Assembly (NCBI GenBank): GCA_963712595.1
Contig: CAVQIM010000004.1
Coordinates: 62,001 to 126,000 of the forward strand
Length of the DNA: 64,000 bases
Direction of reading: 5' to 3'
Source of the DNA: VRUE01 sp963712595
Lineage (GTDB): Bacteria; Actinomycetota; Thermoleophilia; Solirubrobacterales; 70-9
Made by a program: the position numbers and the translations under genes. Shown here in pieces: positions 40,967 through 49,264 of this stretch; the stretch's first letter is position 1; every line of letters starts with the position of its first letter. Under the pieces are notes generated by a model. That model worked only from the letters and a program-made list of their open reading frames with translations, did no database searches and was not told the DNA's origin.

Positions 40967-41422
40967 ATGCGAGTAACTGCGAAGGCCGACTACGCCGTGC
41001 GGGCCGCCGCCGAGCTGGCGGCTGCCGACGACGGGCCGGTCAAGGGCGAGAAGCTCGCCGATGCGCAGGACATTCCCTTGCAGTTCCTCGAGCACATCCT
41101 GCTCGAGCTCAAGCACGCCGGCATCGTCCGCGCCCGGCGCGGCGCCAAGGGCGGCTACTGGCTGGCCCGCCCGGCCGAGGAGGTGACGATCGCCGACATC
41201 GTCCGCGCCGTCGAGGGGCCGATCGCCCACGTCCAGTCGACCCCACCGGAGTCGATCGAATACCGCGGCAACGCCGCCCACCTGCAGGAGGTTTGGATCG
41301 CGGTCCGCGCCAGCCTCCGCACCGTGCTCGAGCACGTCACCCTCGCCGACCTGGTTTCAGGCCAGCTTCCCAGCGAGGTGGAGCAGCTCGCAGCTTCTCC
41401 GGACGCCTGGGCCGCTCGGTGA
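40967..41422 (+). CDS. Rrf2-family regulator without cysteines (CymR-like)
   Basis: The 151-residue protein starts MRVTAKADYAVRAAAELAA and carries the Rrf2 winged helix: GEKLADAQDIPLQFLEHIL, then RARRGAKGGYWLARPAEEVT and IADIVRAVEGPI. I see no cysteine in it, so it cannot hold an Fe-S cluster like IscR or NsrR. It is more like CymR-type members that sense through a partner or a small ligand. The position after TauE suggests control of sulfur-compound transport. Confidence 0.9.
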   Translation: MRVTAKADYAVRAAAELAAADDGPVKGEKLADAQDIPLQFLEHILLELKHAGIVRARRGAKGGYWLARPAEEVTIADIVRAVEGPIAHVQSTPPESIEYRGNAAHLQEVWIAVRASLRTVLEHVTLADLVSGQLPSEVEQLAASPDAWAAR

Positions 41423-41443
41423 CGTTCGGCCGCCGGCCGATGT

Positions 41444-42847
41444 TCAGTCGCCCGCCGGCACGCCGCCGGCGACGACGTTGACGAAGTTCTCGAGGTGGCG
41501 GGTGGTCCAGCACTCGAAGGCGCCGTCGCAGTAGCGCTCGTAGGCGGCCATCACCGAGTCGCCGTAGTTCCAGTAGAGCTTCGGCTCGGGGTTGAGCCAG
41601 AAGAGGCGACCGGCGCGCTCTGAGACTTGGGCGAAGACCTCGGCGTGGGGCTCGCGGCCGTTGGTGCGGGCGTCGCCGAGCACGATCACGGTCGAGCGCG
41701 GGTCGAGCTCGTCGGAGATCTCGGCGAGGAACTCGAGCCAGACGCGGCCGTAGTCGGTGTAGCCGGAGACGTCGGCGACGCCGCCCTCGCTCGAGATGCG
41801 CTGGGCGATGACGCGGAAGTCGCGCTCGTGCTCGAAGACGTCGGTCACCTCGGAGATGCGCTCGATGAAGACGAAGCTGCGCAGCTTGCGGAAGGAGTCG
41901 TGCAGGGCATGCAGGACGGAGAGGAAGAAGACGCTGGCCGAGGTGACCGAGGTCGAGACGTCGCAGAGGACGTAGATCTCGGGACGGCGCGGGCGCTTGG
42001 GCCGGTAGCGCACGTGCATCGGCACGCCCCCGGTCTCCAGCGAGGCCCGCATCGTGCGGCGCACGTCGACGATCTGCCCCTTGCGACGGCCGCGCTGCTC
42101 GTGGCCCAGCGTCGCCAGCCGCCGCTTCATCTGCGAGACGGCGCGGTGCACGGCGGCGAGGTCTTGGGTGGGGCTGGTCGGCAGGGCGCGGTCGAGCTCG
42201 GCGAGCGGGCGCGAGGGGGGGAGGGTCGAGGTCCGCTCGATCAGGTCGCGCTCCAGCTCGCGGCGCAGGTGGCGCTCGAAGCGGTTGAGCTGGTCGCGGT
42301 CGATCGGCGGCAGCTCGGCGGCGCCGTCCTCGGCCTGCTGCTGGGCACCGGCCGAGAGCCCAAGCGTGCGCCGGATCCGCTGCACGTCGACGCCGACGAC
42401 GCCGGAGCCCTCGCCCTGGCGGCCGAAGGCGGCGATCGCGAGCCGGGCCAGGTCGCGCATCTCGCTCTCGTCGCCATCGAGGATCGCCTGGCGCACCTGC
42501 TCGCGCAGCTCGTCGATGTCGAGCCGCTCGCCGCCCTCGTGGCGCCGGCCCTGCTCCTCGATGCCGCGCTCGATCGCCTCCGCCTCGGCGGCGCGGAAGA
42601 ACCAGCGCTCGAAGAGCAGCTCGAAGACGCGGCGGTCCTCCTGCGACTTGGCGATCGTCGCCGCCAATGCCTCGCGGAAATCGTCGCGCGAGGTCCAGGG
42701 AACCTCGTCCAGGGCGGCGAAGGCGTCGAGGATCTCCGAGGTGCCGACCGCGACGCCCTCGCCGCGAAGCTCCTCGCAGAAGCCGAGCAGCTTCGCGGCC
42801 AGGCCCGGGGGCCCGGCCTCAGCCTTGGGGCCGTACGGGCTCGGCAA
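41444..42847 (-). CDS. VWA-domain protein of the CoxE type, partner of MoxR
   Basis: The 467-residue protein has a helical N-terminal half with acidic and basic repeats, then a von Willebrand A domain (about 285-450). The MIDAS pieces are YVLCDVSTSVTSASVF (DxSxS), a later Thr in SGYTDYGRVWLEF, and TVIVLGDARTNGREPHAEV. Pairing with a MoxR ATPase is the usual metal-insertion or complex-maturation arrangement. The start is the TTG at 42847, overlapping the moxR 3' end by 29 bp; no ATG or GTG occurs before the conserved region. Confidence 0.85.
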   Translation of the reverse strand: MPSPYGPKAEAGPPGLAAKLLGFCEELRGEGVAVGTSEILDAFAALDEVPWTSRDDFREALAATIAKSQEDRRVFELLFERWFFRAAEAEAIERGIEEQGRRHEGGERLDIDELREQVRQAILDGDESEMRDLARLAIAAFGRQGEGSGVVGVDVQRIRRTLGLSAGAQQQAEDGAAELPPIDRDQLNRFERHLRRELERDLIERTSTLPPSRPLAELDRALPTSPTQDLAAVHRAVSQMKRRLATLGHEQRGRRKGQIVDVRRTMRASLETGGVPMHVRYRPKRPRRPEIYVLCDVSTSVTSASVFFLSVLHALHDSFRKLRSFVFIERISEVTDVFEHERDFRVIAQRISSEGGVADVSGYTDYGRVWLEFLAEISDELDPRSTVIVLGDARTNGREPHAEVFAQVSERAGRLFWLNPEPKLYWNYGDSVMAAYERYCDGAFECWTTRHLENFVNVVAGGVPAGD

Positions 42848-43700
42848 GCTTCACCCCGACTCGCTCGGCGACCAGCTCGATGTCGGTGCGGTGCTTGACG
42901 ATGATCGACATCGATTGCTCGAAGGTCTTGCGGTCGATGTCCTCGGCGCCCATCAGCAGCAGCGTCCGCGCCCAGTCGATCGACTCGGCGATCGAGGGCG
43001 GCTTCTTCAGGTCGAGGTCGCGGATCATCCGCACCACCTCGACCAGCCGCCGCGCCAGCGCCTCCGGCAGCTCGGGCGAGTGCAGGCGGACGATCTCCAT
43101 CTCGCGCTCGAGCTCGGGGTAGTCGAGCCAGAGGTAGAGGCAGCGCCGCTTCAGCGCCTCGGTCAGCTCGCGTGAGTTGTTCGAGGTGAGGACGACGATC
43201 GGCATCGTCGTTGCCGACACCTGACCCAGCTCGGGGATCGTGATCTGGAAGTCGGAGAGAAGCTCGAGCAGCATCGCCTCGAACTCCTGGTCGGTCTTGT
43301 CGATCTCGTCGATCAGCAGGACCACCGGCTCGGGGCTGGCGATCGCCTGCATCAGCGGCCGCTCGAGCAGGAACTCCTTGCTGAAGATGTCCCCGTGCAC
43401 GTCCTCCCAGCCGTCCTCGCCGCCGGCCTGGATCCGCAGCAGCTGCTTGCGGTAGTTCCACTCGTACAGGGCCTTGGCCTCGTCGAGGCCCTCGTAACAC
43501 TGCAGCCGGATCAGATCGCGGCCGGTGGCGCGGGAGAGCGCCTTCGCCAGCTCGGTCTTGCCGACTCCCGCCGGACCCTCGACCAGCACCGGCTTCTCGA
43601 GGCGCTGGGAGAGGAAGGAGACCAGCGCCGCCGGCTCGTCGGCGAGGTAGCCGACCTGCGCCAGCGCGTCCTTAACCTCGGTGACAGAGCCCGCAGCCAT
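42819..43700 (-). CDS. MoxR-type AAA+ ATPase
   Basis: The 293-residue protein has Walker A VLVEGPAGVGKTELAKALSR, the MoxR-type CYEGLDEAKALYEWNYRKQL, Walker B VVLLIDEIDKTDQEFEAMLL, and sensor 1 PIVVLTSNNSRELTEALKRR. It likely acts with the downstream VWA protein to mature a metalloenzyme or remodel a complex. ATG 43700 is chosen because TATCAT ends 7 nt upstream; the longer frame from GTG 43721 would cross the bidirectional promoter. Confidence 0.92.
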   Translation of the reverse strand: MAAGSVTEVKDALAQVGYLADEPAALVSFLSQRLEKPVLVEGPAGVGKTELAKALSRATGRDLIRLQCYEGLDEAKALYEWNYRKQLLRIQAGGEDGWEDVHGDIFSKEFLLERPLMQAIASPEPVVLLIDEIDKTDQEFEAMLLELLSDFQITIPELGQVSATTMPIVVLTSNNSRELTEALKRRCLYLWLDYPELEREMEIVRLHSPELPEALARRLVEVVRMIRDLDLKKPPSIAESIDWARTLLLMGAEDIDRKTFEQSMSIIVKHRTDIELVAERVGVKLAEPVRPQG

Positions 43701-43707
43701 CGGGGCG

Positions 43708-43715
43708 ATGATAAT
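43708..43715. promoter_or_regulatory. Bidirectional promoter with overlapping -10 boxes
   Basis: ATGATAAT reads TATCAT on the minus strand (43713-43708) and GATAAT on the plus strand (43710-43715). Each box lies exactly 7 nt from a start codon: ATG 43700 (moxR, minus) and GTG 43723 (plus). The boxes share four bases and the whole gap between starts is 22 bp. Confidence 0.6.
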
Positions 43716-43722
43716 CGCCACT

Positions 43723-43980
43723 GTGCTCGACTTCGTCCTGCCACTCGCGGCCCTCCTGCCTCACAGCGCCGAGCCCTACATCGCGCTGATGCTGATCGGC
43801 TTTGCGATCGGCATCCTCGGCCACCTCACCGCGGCCCGTTGGCTGGTGGCCTGTGGCGTGATCCTGATCTTCCTCGGCGCCTTCCTCTTTCCGCTGGCGC
43901 TGAACCTGAGCGAGGAAAGCCCGCAGCAGCCGACCGAAGCGCCGCACGAGACCCTGCAGCCGATCGAAGTCACCCCGTAG
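43723..43980 (+). CDS. Small two-span membrane protein
   Basis: The 85-residue protein has two hydrophobic helices (about 18-34, IALMLIGFAIGILGHL; 40-60, WLVACGVILIFLGAFLFPLA) and an acidic, Pro-rich tail. The start GTG 43723 is inferred from GATAAT 7 nt upstream; ATG 43708 is in frame but overlaps the promoter. Function unknown. Confidence 0.6.
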   Translation: MLDFVLPLAALLPHSAEPYIALMLIGFAIGILGHLTAARWLVACGVILIFLGAFLFPLALNLSEESPQQPTEAPHETLQPIEVTP

Positions 43981-44076
43981 CCGCCCGGCCAAGCGTCCCA
44001 GCGACTGCGACGAGCCGCGGCGAGCGCTAGCTTTACGTCTGCACCCAACCCGTTACCCCAGGGAGGACCAATCGCC

Positions 44077-45186
44077 TTGAGCAGACTTCGCATCCTTGCC
44101 CTCTTTGCTGCGCTGATCTCGCTGACCGCCGTGCTCGCCGCCTGTGGCAGCGGGGGTGGCAGCGACGACCCCCAGCAGGTCGTCGACGAAGCGACGTTGC
44201 AGGGGATCGAAAGCGGCAACCTGGACCTCTCGGTTGGGATCGAGACCGTGGGTCGCAAGAGCGGCCACGTCGACGTCAGCCTCTCCGGCCCCTTCCAGGG
44301 CGAAAGCGGCGACCAGCTGCCCGAACTGGCTCTCCTCGCCAAGGCCGACGGCACGATCGGCGGCGAAGCGATCGACCGCGAAGGCGGGCTCACCCTGCTC
44401 GGAAATCGCGCCTTCGTCAACTACGAAGGCACCGAGTACGCGGTCGACCCGACCACCTTCGGCTTCGTCAAGTCGCTGATTCAAAGCCGGACCGGCGAAG
44501 AATCGGCGGGCGAAGGCGGTGCCTGCCAGGAAGTCGTCAGCAAGTTCGAAGTCGGCGACTTCATGGAAAACCTGCACAGCGCCGGCAGCGCCGACGTCGG
44601 CGATACCGGCACGACCAAGGTGAGCGGTGACCTCGATCCCACCGGTGCGGTCGAAGCGCTGACGGAGATCGTCGAAGACCCGGCCTGCAGCGCGCAGCTG
44701 AAAGCGGCCGGCCCCCTGCCGTCGGTGGCCGAACTCGACCAGGCGAAGAGCGAGGTGCAGCAGTCGGTCAAGGCCGCGCACGTCGATCTCTACGTCGGCG
44801 ACGACCACATCGTGCGGAGGATCTCCGCTCAGGCGACGATCGAACCGCCGAAGAGCTCTGCCAAAGGGACGAGGAAGGTCGAACTCGACATCGACCTGGA
44901 GCTGACCGGGGTCAACGAAGAGCAGGAGATCCCGATTCCGCAGGCGGCGCAGCCACTCAGCCGCCTCTTCCTCAAGCTGGGGATCAATCCGATTGAACTG
45001 CTCGGTGACCTGCGGGGCCAGGGCGGCCTCTCGAGCGGGATCGGCGGCTTGCTGGACAAGATCGGTGGCTCCGACGGCGGTTCCTCCGAAGGGGGCGGCG
45101 GCTCCGGCCAGCAGTCCTACTACGAATGCATCGGGGAAGCGCATACCCCGGTCGAGATCCAGAAGTGCACGGGGTTGCTCCAGTAG
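44077..45186 (+). CDS. Secreted lipoprotein, LppX/LprG-like, with GAA-rich codon use
   Basis: The 369-residue protein has a lipoprotein signal (LISLTAVLAACGSGGGSD). The mature domain has repeated beta-strand text (GNLDLSVGIETVGRKSGHVD, VDLYVGDDHIVRRISAQATI) resembling LppX/LprAFG-type lipid-carrying lipoproteins. A Gly/Ser linker and YYECIGEAHTPVEIQKCTG follow, the latter perhaps closing a disulphide. The start TTG 44077 has GGGAGGA 9 nt upstream. It uses GAA for glutamate about three times as often as GAG, the reverse of its neighbours. Confidence 0.7.
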   Translation: MSRLRILALFAALISLTAVLAACGSGGGSDDPQQVVDEATLQGIESGNLDLSVGIETVGRKSGHVDVSLSGPFQGESGDQLPELALLAKADGTIGGEAIDREGGLTLLGNRAFVNYEGTEYAVDPTTFGFVKSLIQSRTGEESAGEGGACQEVVSKFEVGDFMENLHSAGSADVGDTGTTKVSGDLDPTGAVEALTEIVEDPACSAQLKAAGPLPSVAELDQAKSEVQQSVKAAHVDLYVGDDHIVRRISAQATIEPPKSSAKGTRKVELDIDLELTGVNEEQEIPIPQAAQPLSRLFLKLGINPIELLGDLRGQGGLSSGIGGLLDKIGGSDGGSSEGGGGSGQQSYYECIGEAHTPVEIQKCTGLLQ

Positions 45187-46283
45187 CCGCCTTCCTCCGC
45201 ACTCCATATGGCTGGCCGTACCTGCTGACGCCGCTGATCCCGATCGCGGTGGCGCTGGACCTCGCCAATGCGTCGGCGGGTTTGGTCTTCGCCGTATCGG
45301 CGCTCGGCATCGTCCCCACGGCAGCGCTGATGGGTCGTGCGACCGAGGAGCTGGCGGCCCGCTCGGGCCCCGGCATCGGCGGGCTGCTCAACGTCACCTT
45401 CGGCAACGCGCCCGAGCTGATCATCGCCCTCTTCGCGCTGGGCCAGGGCCTGCACGAGGTGGTCAAGGCCTCGATCATCGGCTCGATCATCGGCAACATC
45501 CTGCTCGTGCTCGGTGCCGCGATGCTGGCGGGGGGGCTGGGGCGCGAGAAGCAGGTCTTCAGCCGCACCAGCGCCAGCGTGCAGACCTCGATGCTGCTGC
45601 TTGCCGCAGCGGCGCTGTTGATGCCGGCGATCTTCGAGCTGGTCGAGGGCAAGGGCCTGCCGAAGCCGGGGGCCGAGCTTGTCGACTATGGCTCCACTGT
45701 CGAGCACCTCTCGCTCGCGGTCGCGATCGTCCTCATCGCCACCTACGTCGCCGGTCTCTTCTTCTCGCTCAAGACCCACCGCGACATCTTCAATCCCGAG
45801 TACGGGGACGAGGGCACCTGGGGCTGGTCGACGCGACGCTCCGTGCTCGCCCTCGCGGTCGCCGGCGTCCTCGTCGGCGTGATGTCAGAGGTCCTCGTCG
45901 GCTCGATCAGCGAGGCCTCGCACGCGGTTGGGCTCTCCGAGTTCTTCATCGGGGTGATCGTCGTCGCCATCGTCGGCAACGCGGCCGAGCACTGGGTGGC
46001 GGTCCTGGTGGCGATGAAGAACAAGATGGACCTCGCGGTCAACATCGCGATCGGCTCCAGCGCCCAGGTCGCCCTCTTCGTCGCGCCCGTGCTCGTTCTC
46101 GCCTCCTTCTTCCTCGGCCCGCATCCGCTCGCCCTGGTCTTCAACGGCTTCGAGCTGGGAGCGATCCTGCTTGCGGTCCTGATCGCCAACTACGTAACCC
46201 AGGACGGCGAGTCGACCTGGTTCGAGGGGGTGCAGCTCCTCGCTGTCTACGTCGTGTTTGGCATCGCCTTCTATTACGCCTAG
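45165..46283 (+). CDS. Calcium/cation-proton antiporter (CaCA/CAX family)
   Basis: The 372-residue protein has the two CAX alpha-repeats: LLNVTFGNAPELIIALFALG and VIVVAIVGNAAEHWVAVLVA, each with the acidic residue that binds Ca2+, in an 11-helix layout. It probably exports Ca2+ in exchange for protons. The start is uncertain: GTG 45165 overlaps the lipoprotein 3' end by 22 bp, and ATG 45126 would overlap more. Confidence 0.9.
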   Translation: MHGVAPVAAFLRTPYGWPYLLTPLIPIAVALDLANASAGLVFAVSALGIVPTAALMGRATEELAARSGPGIGGLLNVTFGNAPELIIALFALGQGLHEVVKASIIGSIIGNILLVLGAAMLAGGLGREKQVFSRTSASVQTSMLLLAAAALLMPAIFELVEGKGLPKPGAELVDYGSTVEHLSLAVAIVLIATYVAGLFFSLKTHRDIFNPEYGDEGTWGWSTRRSVLALAVAGVLVGVMSEVLVGSISEASHAVGLSEFFIGVIVVAIVGNAAEHWVAVLVAMKNKMDLAVNIAIGSSAQVALFVAPVLVLASFFLGPHPLALVFNGFELGAILLAVLIANYVTQDGESTWFEGVQLLAVYVVFGIAFYYA

Positions 46284-46812
46284 ATGGTTGATTTCACGGC
46301 GGCCTTTCCCGAGTGGGTTTGGGCGGGGATGGCGGGTGCGCCTCTGGGGGAATTGATGTCGCACGCGAGCTTCGCTCGCTTGGCGACTATGTAGGAGCGC
46401 GGCTTCGCCGCGCAATGGCCGGATTGCATTTCCGCCGCTTCGCGACATTCCCCCAGAGGCGCACCCGCCATCCCCTCTCTGAAGCACATCAAGCTTCGAA
46501 CGCCCTCGGAGCGCCACGTTCGCTTGAAGCTTTTCAAGCTCGGTTGCGCCGCATCGCTTCCGAAGCTTTCGTCTCTCGGGAGCGTGTTGAGAGGAGCCTG
46601 GTCGCCCTCCAGGCGAATGTCGCGAAGCGGCGGAAATGCAATCCGGTTCCGCGCGGCCGCAGGCCGCGCTCCTCATTCACCCCAAGAGCGCCGCTCTTGG
46701 GGTGTCAATTCGACTGGAGGGCGACCAGGCTCCTCCCCCAACCACCCCACAGACGCCGTGGAATCAGCCTTCCATGCCCAGGGGGCGATGACCATCGCAT
46801 AGGGTCGGTGGG
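46284..46812. other. 529-bp gene-free interval occupied by the mosaic palindromic element
   Basis: No plausible gene: open frames here are interrupted by, or built from, inverted repeats. Apart from short flanks the interval consists of the 46322-46738 element, then a short unique stretch with the TAGGGT box (46800-46805) of the next gene. Confidence 0.75.
46322..46738. repeat. Mosaic element of nested inverted repeats
   Basis: Module A (46325-46353) is a perfect 29-bp inverted copy of 46447-46475. Module B (46421-46450) is a perfect 30-bp inverted copy of 46615-46644, with weaker pairing extending to 46392 and 46674. Module C (46708-46735) is inverted at 46591-46618 with one mismatch. Smaller perfect hairpins lie at 46364-46378 (GCGAGC/GCTCGC), 46522-46539 (GCTTGAA/TTCAAGC) and 46678-46704 (12-bp stem). 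A and C, joined directly, form the short copy at 13740-13804. Confidence 0.9.
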
Positions 46813-47808
46813 GTGGACGCGGTCCTCCTCGCCACCAGCTTCGCGGTCATCCTCGCCGGAGCCTTGCTGTTCACCAACGCGGTCGAGTGGCTGGGGCATC
46901 GCCTGCAGCTGGGCGAGGGGGCCGTCGGCAGCCTGCTGGCCGCCGTCGGCACGGCGATGCCGGAGACGCTGATCGCGATCGTCGCCCTGCTCGGTGCCGA
47001 GCAGGGAGCCGACCAGGTCGCGATCGGGGCGATCGTCGGTGCGCCGTTCCTGCTTGCCACCCTGGCGATGGGGCTGGTCGGGCTCTTCGCCTACCTCTAC
47101 CGCGAGCGGCGATCGCAGGGCCTCGAGCTGAGGGCTCACCGCCCGACCCTGGAGCGCGATCTGCTCTTCTTCCTCTTCTTCTTCGCCGTCTCGCTGGCGC
47201 TCGCCTGGGGCGCTCCGGCCGCGCTGCGAATACCGGTTGGGGTGCTGGTCATCCTCGCCTACCCCCTCTACATCAGGCGGACCTTGCGGGGCGGCGGATC
47301 GACACAGGACGAGGAGACTCTCAACCCGCTGGTCTTCGAGCGACGCTCCGAGCGGAGTACCGATCCAGCGCTGGCGTTCTGCCTGCTGCAGCTCCTGGTG
47401 GGACTCGGCGCGATGGTCGGGGGTGCCCATCTCTTCGTCGAGGAGCTGCTGACGATCGCCGACAGCCTCGGGGTCGAGGCGGTGGTCCTCGCCCTGATCC
47501 TCGCGCCGCTGGCGACGGAGCTGCCCGAGAAGGTCAACAGCTTCTTCTGGGTGCGCGAAGGGAAGGACTCCCTGGCGCTGGGGAACATCAGCGGTGCGAT
47601 GGTCTTTCAGTCGACGATCCCCTTCGGGATCGGCCTTCTCTTCACCGATTGGCACCTGAGCGGCAACGCGGCGTTTTCGGTGGTCCTCGGCCTTGCCGGC
47701 GGCCTCCTCGCCTACGAGATGCTGCACCGGCGGGGTCGCTTTGGCCTCGGTGCGGTGCTTGCCTGGTTCGCCCTCTACGCCGCCTTCGTCGTCGCGGTTG
47801 CGATCTAG
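46813..47808 (+). CDS. Sodium/calcium exchanger-family membrane protein
   Basis: The 331-residue protein has the CaCA repeats in VGSLLAAVGTAMPETLIAIV and VLALILAPLATELPEKVNSF, with the acidic residues in AMPET and ATELPEK. About ten helices are separated by a charged cytosolic loop. It is only distantly related to the CAX gene across the repeat element. The start GTG 46813 is preceded by TAGGGT with 7 nt between. Ion specificity is not readable. Confidence 0.85.
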   Translation: MDAVLLATSFAVILAGALLFTNAVEWLGHRLQLGEGAVGSLLAAVGTAMPETLIAIVALLGAEQGADQVAIGAIVGAPFLLATLAMGLVGLFAYLYRERRSQGLELRAHRPTLERDLLFFLFFFAVSLALAWGAPAALRIPVGVLVILAYPLYIRRTLRGGGSTQDEETLNPLVFERRSERSTDPALAFCLLQLLVGLGAMVGGAHLFVEELLTIADSLGVEAVVLALILAPLATELPEKVNSFFWVREGKDSLALGNISGAMVFQSTIPFGIGLLFTDWHLSGNAAFSVVLGLAGGLLAYEMLHRRGRFGLGAVLAWFALYAAFVVAVAI

Positions 47809-47837
47809 GAGGGATTGGCAAGGTCGCGCGGGGGGAG

Positions 47838-47883
47838 CGCATCCGACATTGACCACACTGGGGTGGGGTGAATGTCGGATGCG
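47838..47883. repeat. Hairpin between convergent exchanger and bcp genes
   Basis: CGCATCCGACATT (47838-47850) and AATGTCGGATGCG (47871-47883) are perfect 13-bp inverted repeats with a 20-nt loop. The position between convergent genes suggests a bidirectional terminator, though U tracts are missing. Confidence 0.6.
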
Positions 47884-47935
47884 TGTCTCGCTGGGGGTCC
47901 GGCGCGCCTGCTCTGCGGATGCCGGCACCGCCTGC

Positions 47936-48406
47936 TCAGGCGGCCGCGAGCTCTGCCAGGGCCGCGAGCACGACGTCGTCGTGCGTCTTCGGCGAGACCT
48001 TGGGGAAGACCTTGGCGATCTTGCCCTCGGGGTCGACGATGAAGGTGGCCCGCTGGACGCCCATGTACTTCTTGCCGTACATCGACTTCTCGACCCAGGT
48101 CCCGTAGGCCTCGGCGACGGCGTGGTCGGCGTCGGCGAGCAGGGTGAAGTCGAGATCGAATTTGTCGGCGAACTTCTTCACCTTCTCGACCGGGTCGGGC
48201 GAGACGCCGATCACGCGGACACCGGCGGCCCCGTAGTCGCCGCTGCGGTCCCGCACCCCGCAGGCCTGGGTCGTGCAGCCTGGTGTATCGGCGCGGGGGT
48301 AGAAGTAGAGGACGATCGTCTCGCCTCTCGAGGCTGAGAGGCTGACCTCGTTTCCGTCTTGGTCGGGCAGGGTGAAGTCGGGAGCGTCCACCCCGGCTTC
48401 GAGCAT
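47936..48406 (-). CDS. bcp: Thiol peroxidase Bcp/PrxQ (peroxiredoxin)
   Basis: The 156-residue protein has FTLPDQDGNEVSLSASRGET, VLYFYPRADTPGCTTQACGV with peroxidatic Cys in TPGCT and a resolving Cys five residues on, and RATFIVDPEGKIAKVF. It reduces peroxides and organic hydroperoxides using thioredoxin. It starts immediately after the stop of the acidic protein upstream, so the three minus-strand genes 49224-47936 form one transcript. Confidence 0.95.
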   Translation of the reverse strand: MLEAGVDAPDFTLPDQDGNEVSLSASRGETIVLYFYPRADTPGCTTQACGVRDRSGDYGAAGVRVIGVSPDPVEKVKKFADKFDLDFTLLADADHAVAEAYGTWVEKSMYGKKYMGVQRATFIVDPEGKIAKVFPKVSPKTHDDVVLAALAELAAA

Positions 48407-48751
48407 CTACTCGGCGTCCTCGCGGCCGGGGTCCTGGCCGTCCTCGTCCTCGTCGAGCTCCTCGTCGCCCTGCTCCAGCGCGGTCTCGGAGACCGAGCCC
48501 GCGGAGCCCGGGTGGTAGCTGGTCTGGAAGCTCTCCAGAACCTGGTCGCGCTGGTCTTCGTCGACCGGGACCTCGTCGGAGATGCGGACCCAGTCGGCGC
48601 CCTCGTAGGCCTCCATGTTGAAGACCTCCTGGTCGAGCGAGGTCGAGTCGTCGACCACGACCAGCACCTCGGTCTGCGGGTTGAAGTAGGTCCCCGGCTG
48701 CATCAGCAGCTCCTCGACCTCGTAGAGATTCTCCTCCGCGGCGCTGGTCAT
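48407..48751 (-). CDS. Small acidic protein of unknown function
   Basis: The 114-residue protein has YEVEELLMQPGTYFNPQTEV, LVVVDDSTSLDQEVFNMEAY and EGADWVRISDEVPVDEDQRD, then a very acidic tail (EELDEDEDGQDPGREDAE). No family is recognised. Its ATG overlaps the previous stop by one base and its TAG abuts the bcp ATG, so it is translated with its neighbours. Confidence 0.65.
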   Translation of the reverse strand: MTSAAEENLYEVEELLMQPGTYFNPQTEVLVVVDDSTSLDQEVFNMEAYEGADWVRISDEVPVDEDQRDQVLESFQTSYHPGSAGSVSETALEQGDEELDEDEDGQDPGREDAE

Positions 48752-49224
48752 CACTCGCCCAATCCTATGAGATCGGCCACCTGCCGTTCGATCTCGGCCT
48801 CGACGTCGAGCGGCTCCTCTCCGCGGCGCATCCGGCGTTCGTTGCGGGCTTCGACCATCTGCCGCACCTCCGCCCGCAGCTCCTCGCTCAGCGTCGGTCG
48901 CTGCGGCGCCAGGTCGAGCGCCTGCTGCACCTCGCTCTCGATGTCGATCGGCTCCTCGCCACGCCGCTGGCGTCGGTAGGCCTTCGCCTCGATCATCTGC
49001 CGCGCCTCGGCCTCCTGGACCGCCGGGTCGACGGGGGAGATCAGCTCTAAGGGCCTGCGCTGCGGTATGTCCGGATCGATCGCGAAGCGCCCGGAGTTGC
49101 CGATCTTGCGCCAGGCCCCACCAGCGCGGGCAAAGGCCACTCCGGCGATCGGCACCACGACCAGCGTGATCAGCACCAGCACGCTGCCGTTGTCGAGGAG
49201 GGCTGCTGCCATCGGGCAGACCAT
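48751..49224 (-). CDS. Membrane-anchored protein with repeated RRGEEP motif
   Basis: The 157-residue protein has one N-terminal helix (VLVLITLVVVPIAGVAFARA). A cytoplasmic region contains a duplicated unit of about 35 residues (ARQMIEAKAYRRQRRGEEPI, DIESEVQQALDLAP and then VRQMVEARNERRMRRGEEPL, DVEAEIERQVADLIG), a SHOCT-like charged repeat. TACCCT ends 6 nt before ATG 49224, so it is probably leaderless. Function unknown. Confidence 0.65.
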   Translation of the reverse strand: MVCPMAAALLDNGSVLVLITLVVVPIAGVAFARAGGAWRKIGNSGRFAIDPDIPQRRPLELISPVDPAVQEAEARQMIEAKAYRRQRRGEEPIDIESEVQQALDLAPQRPTLSEELRAEVRQMVEARNERRMRRGEEPLDVEAEIERQVADLIGLGE

Positions 49225-49264
49225 GATCCAAGGGTAGGGCTCCCGCTCTGGCGCCGCTATCCGG

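Noticed and set aside
46284..46812. Insertion sequence, CRISPR array or group II intron at the mosaic repeat
   Set aside because: There is no transposase or reverse transcriptase ORF, repeats are inverted and not regularly spaced direct repeats, and no intron domain V motif was seen.
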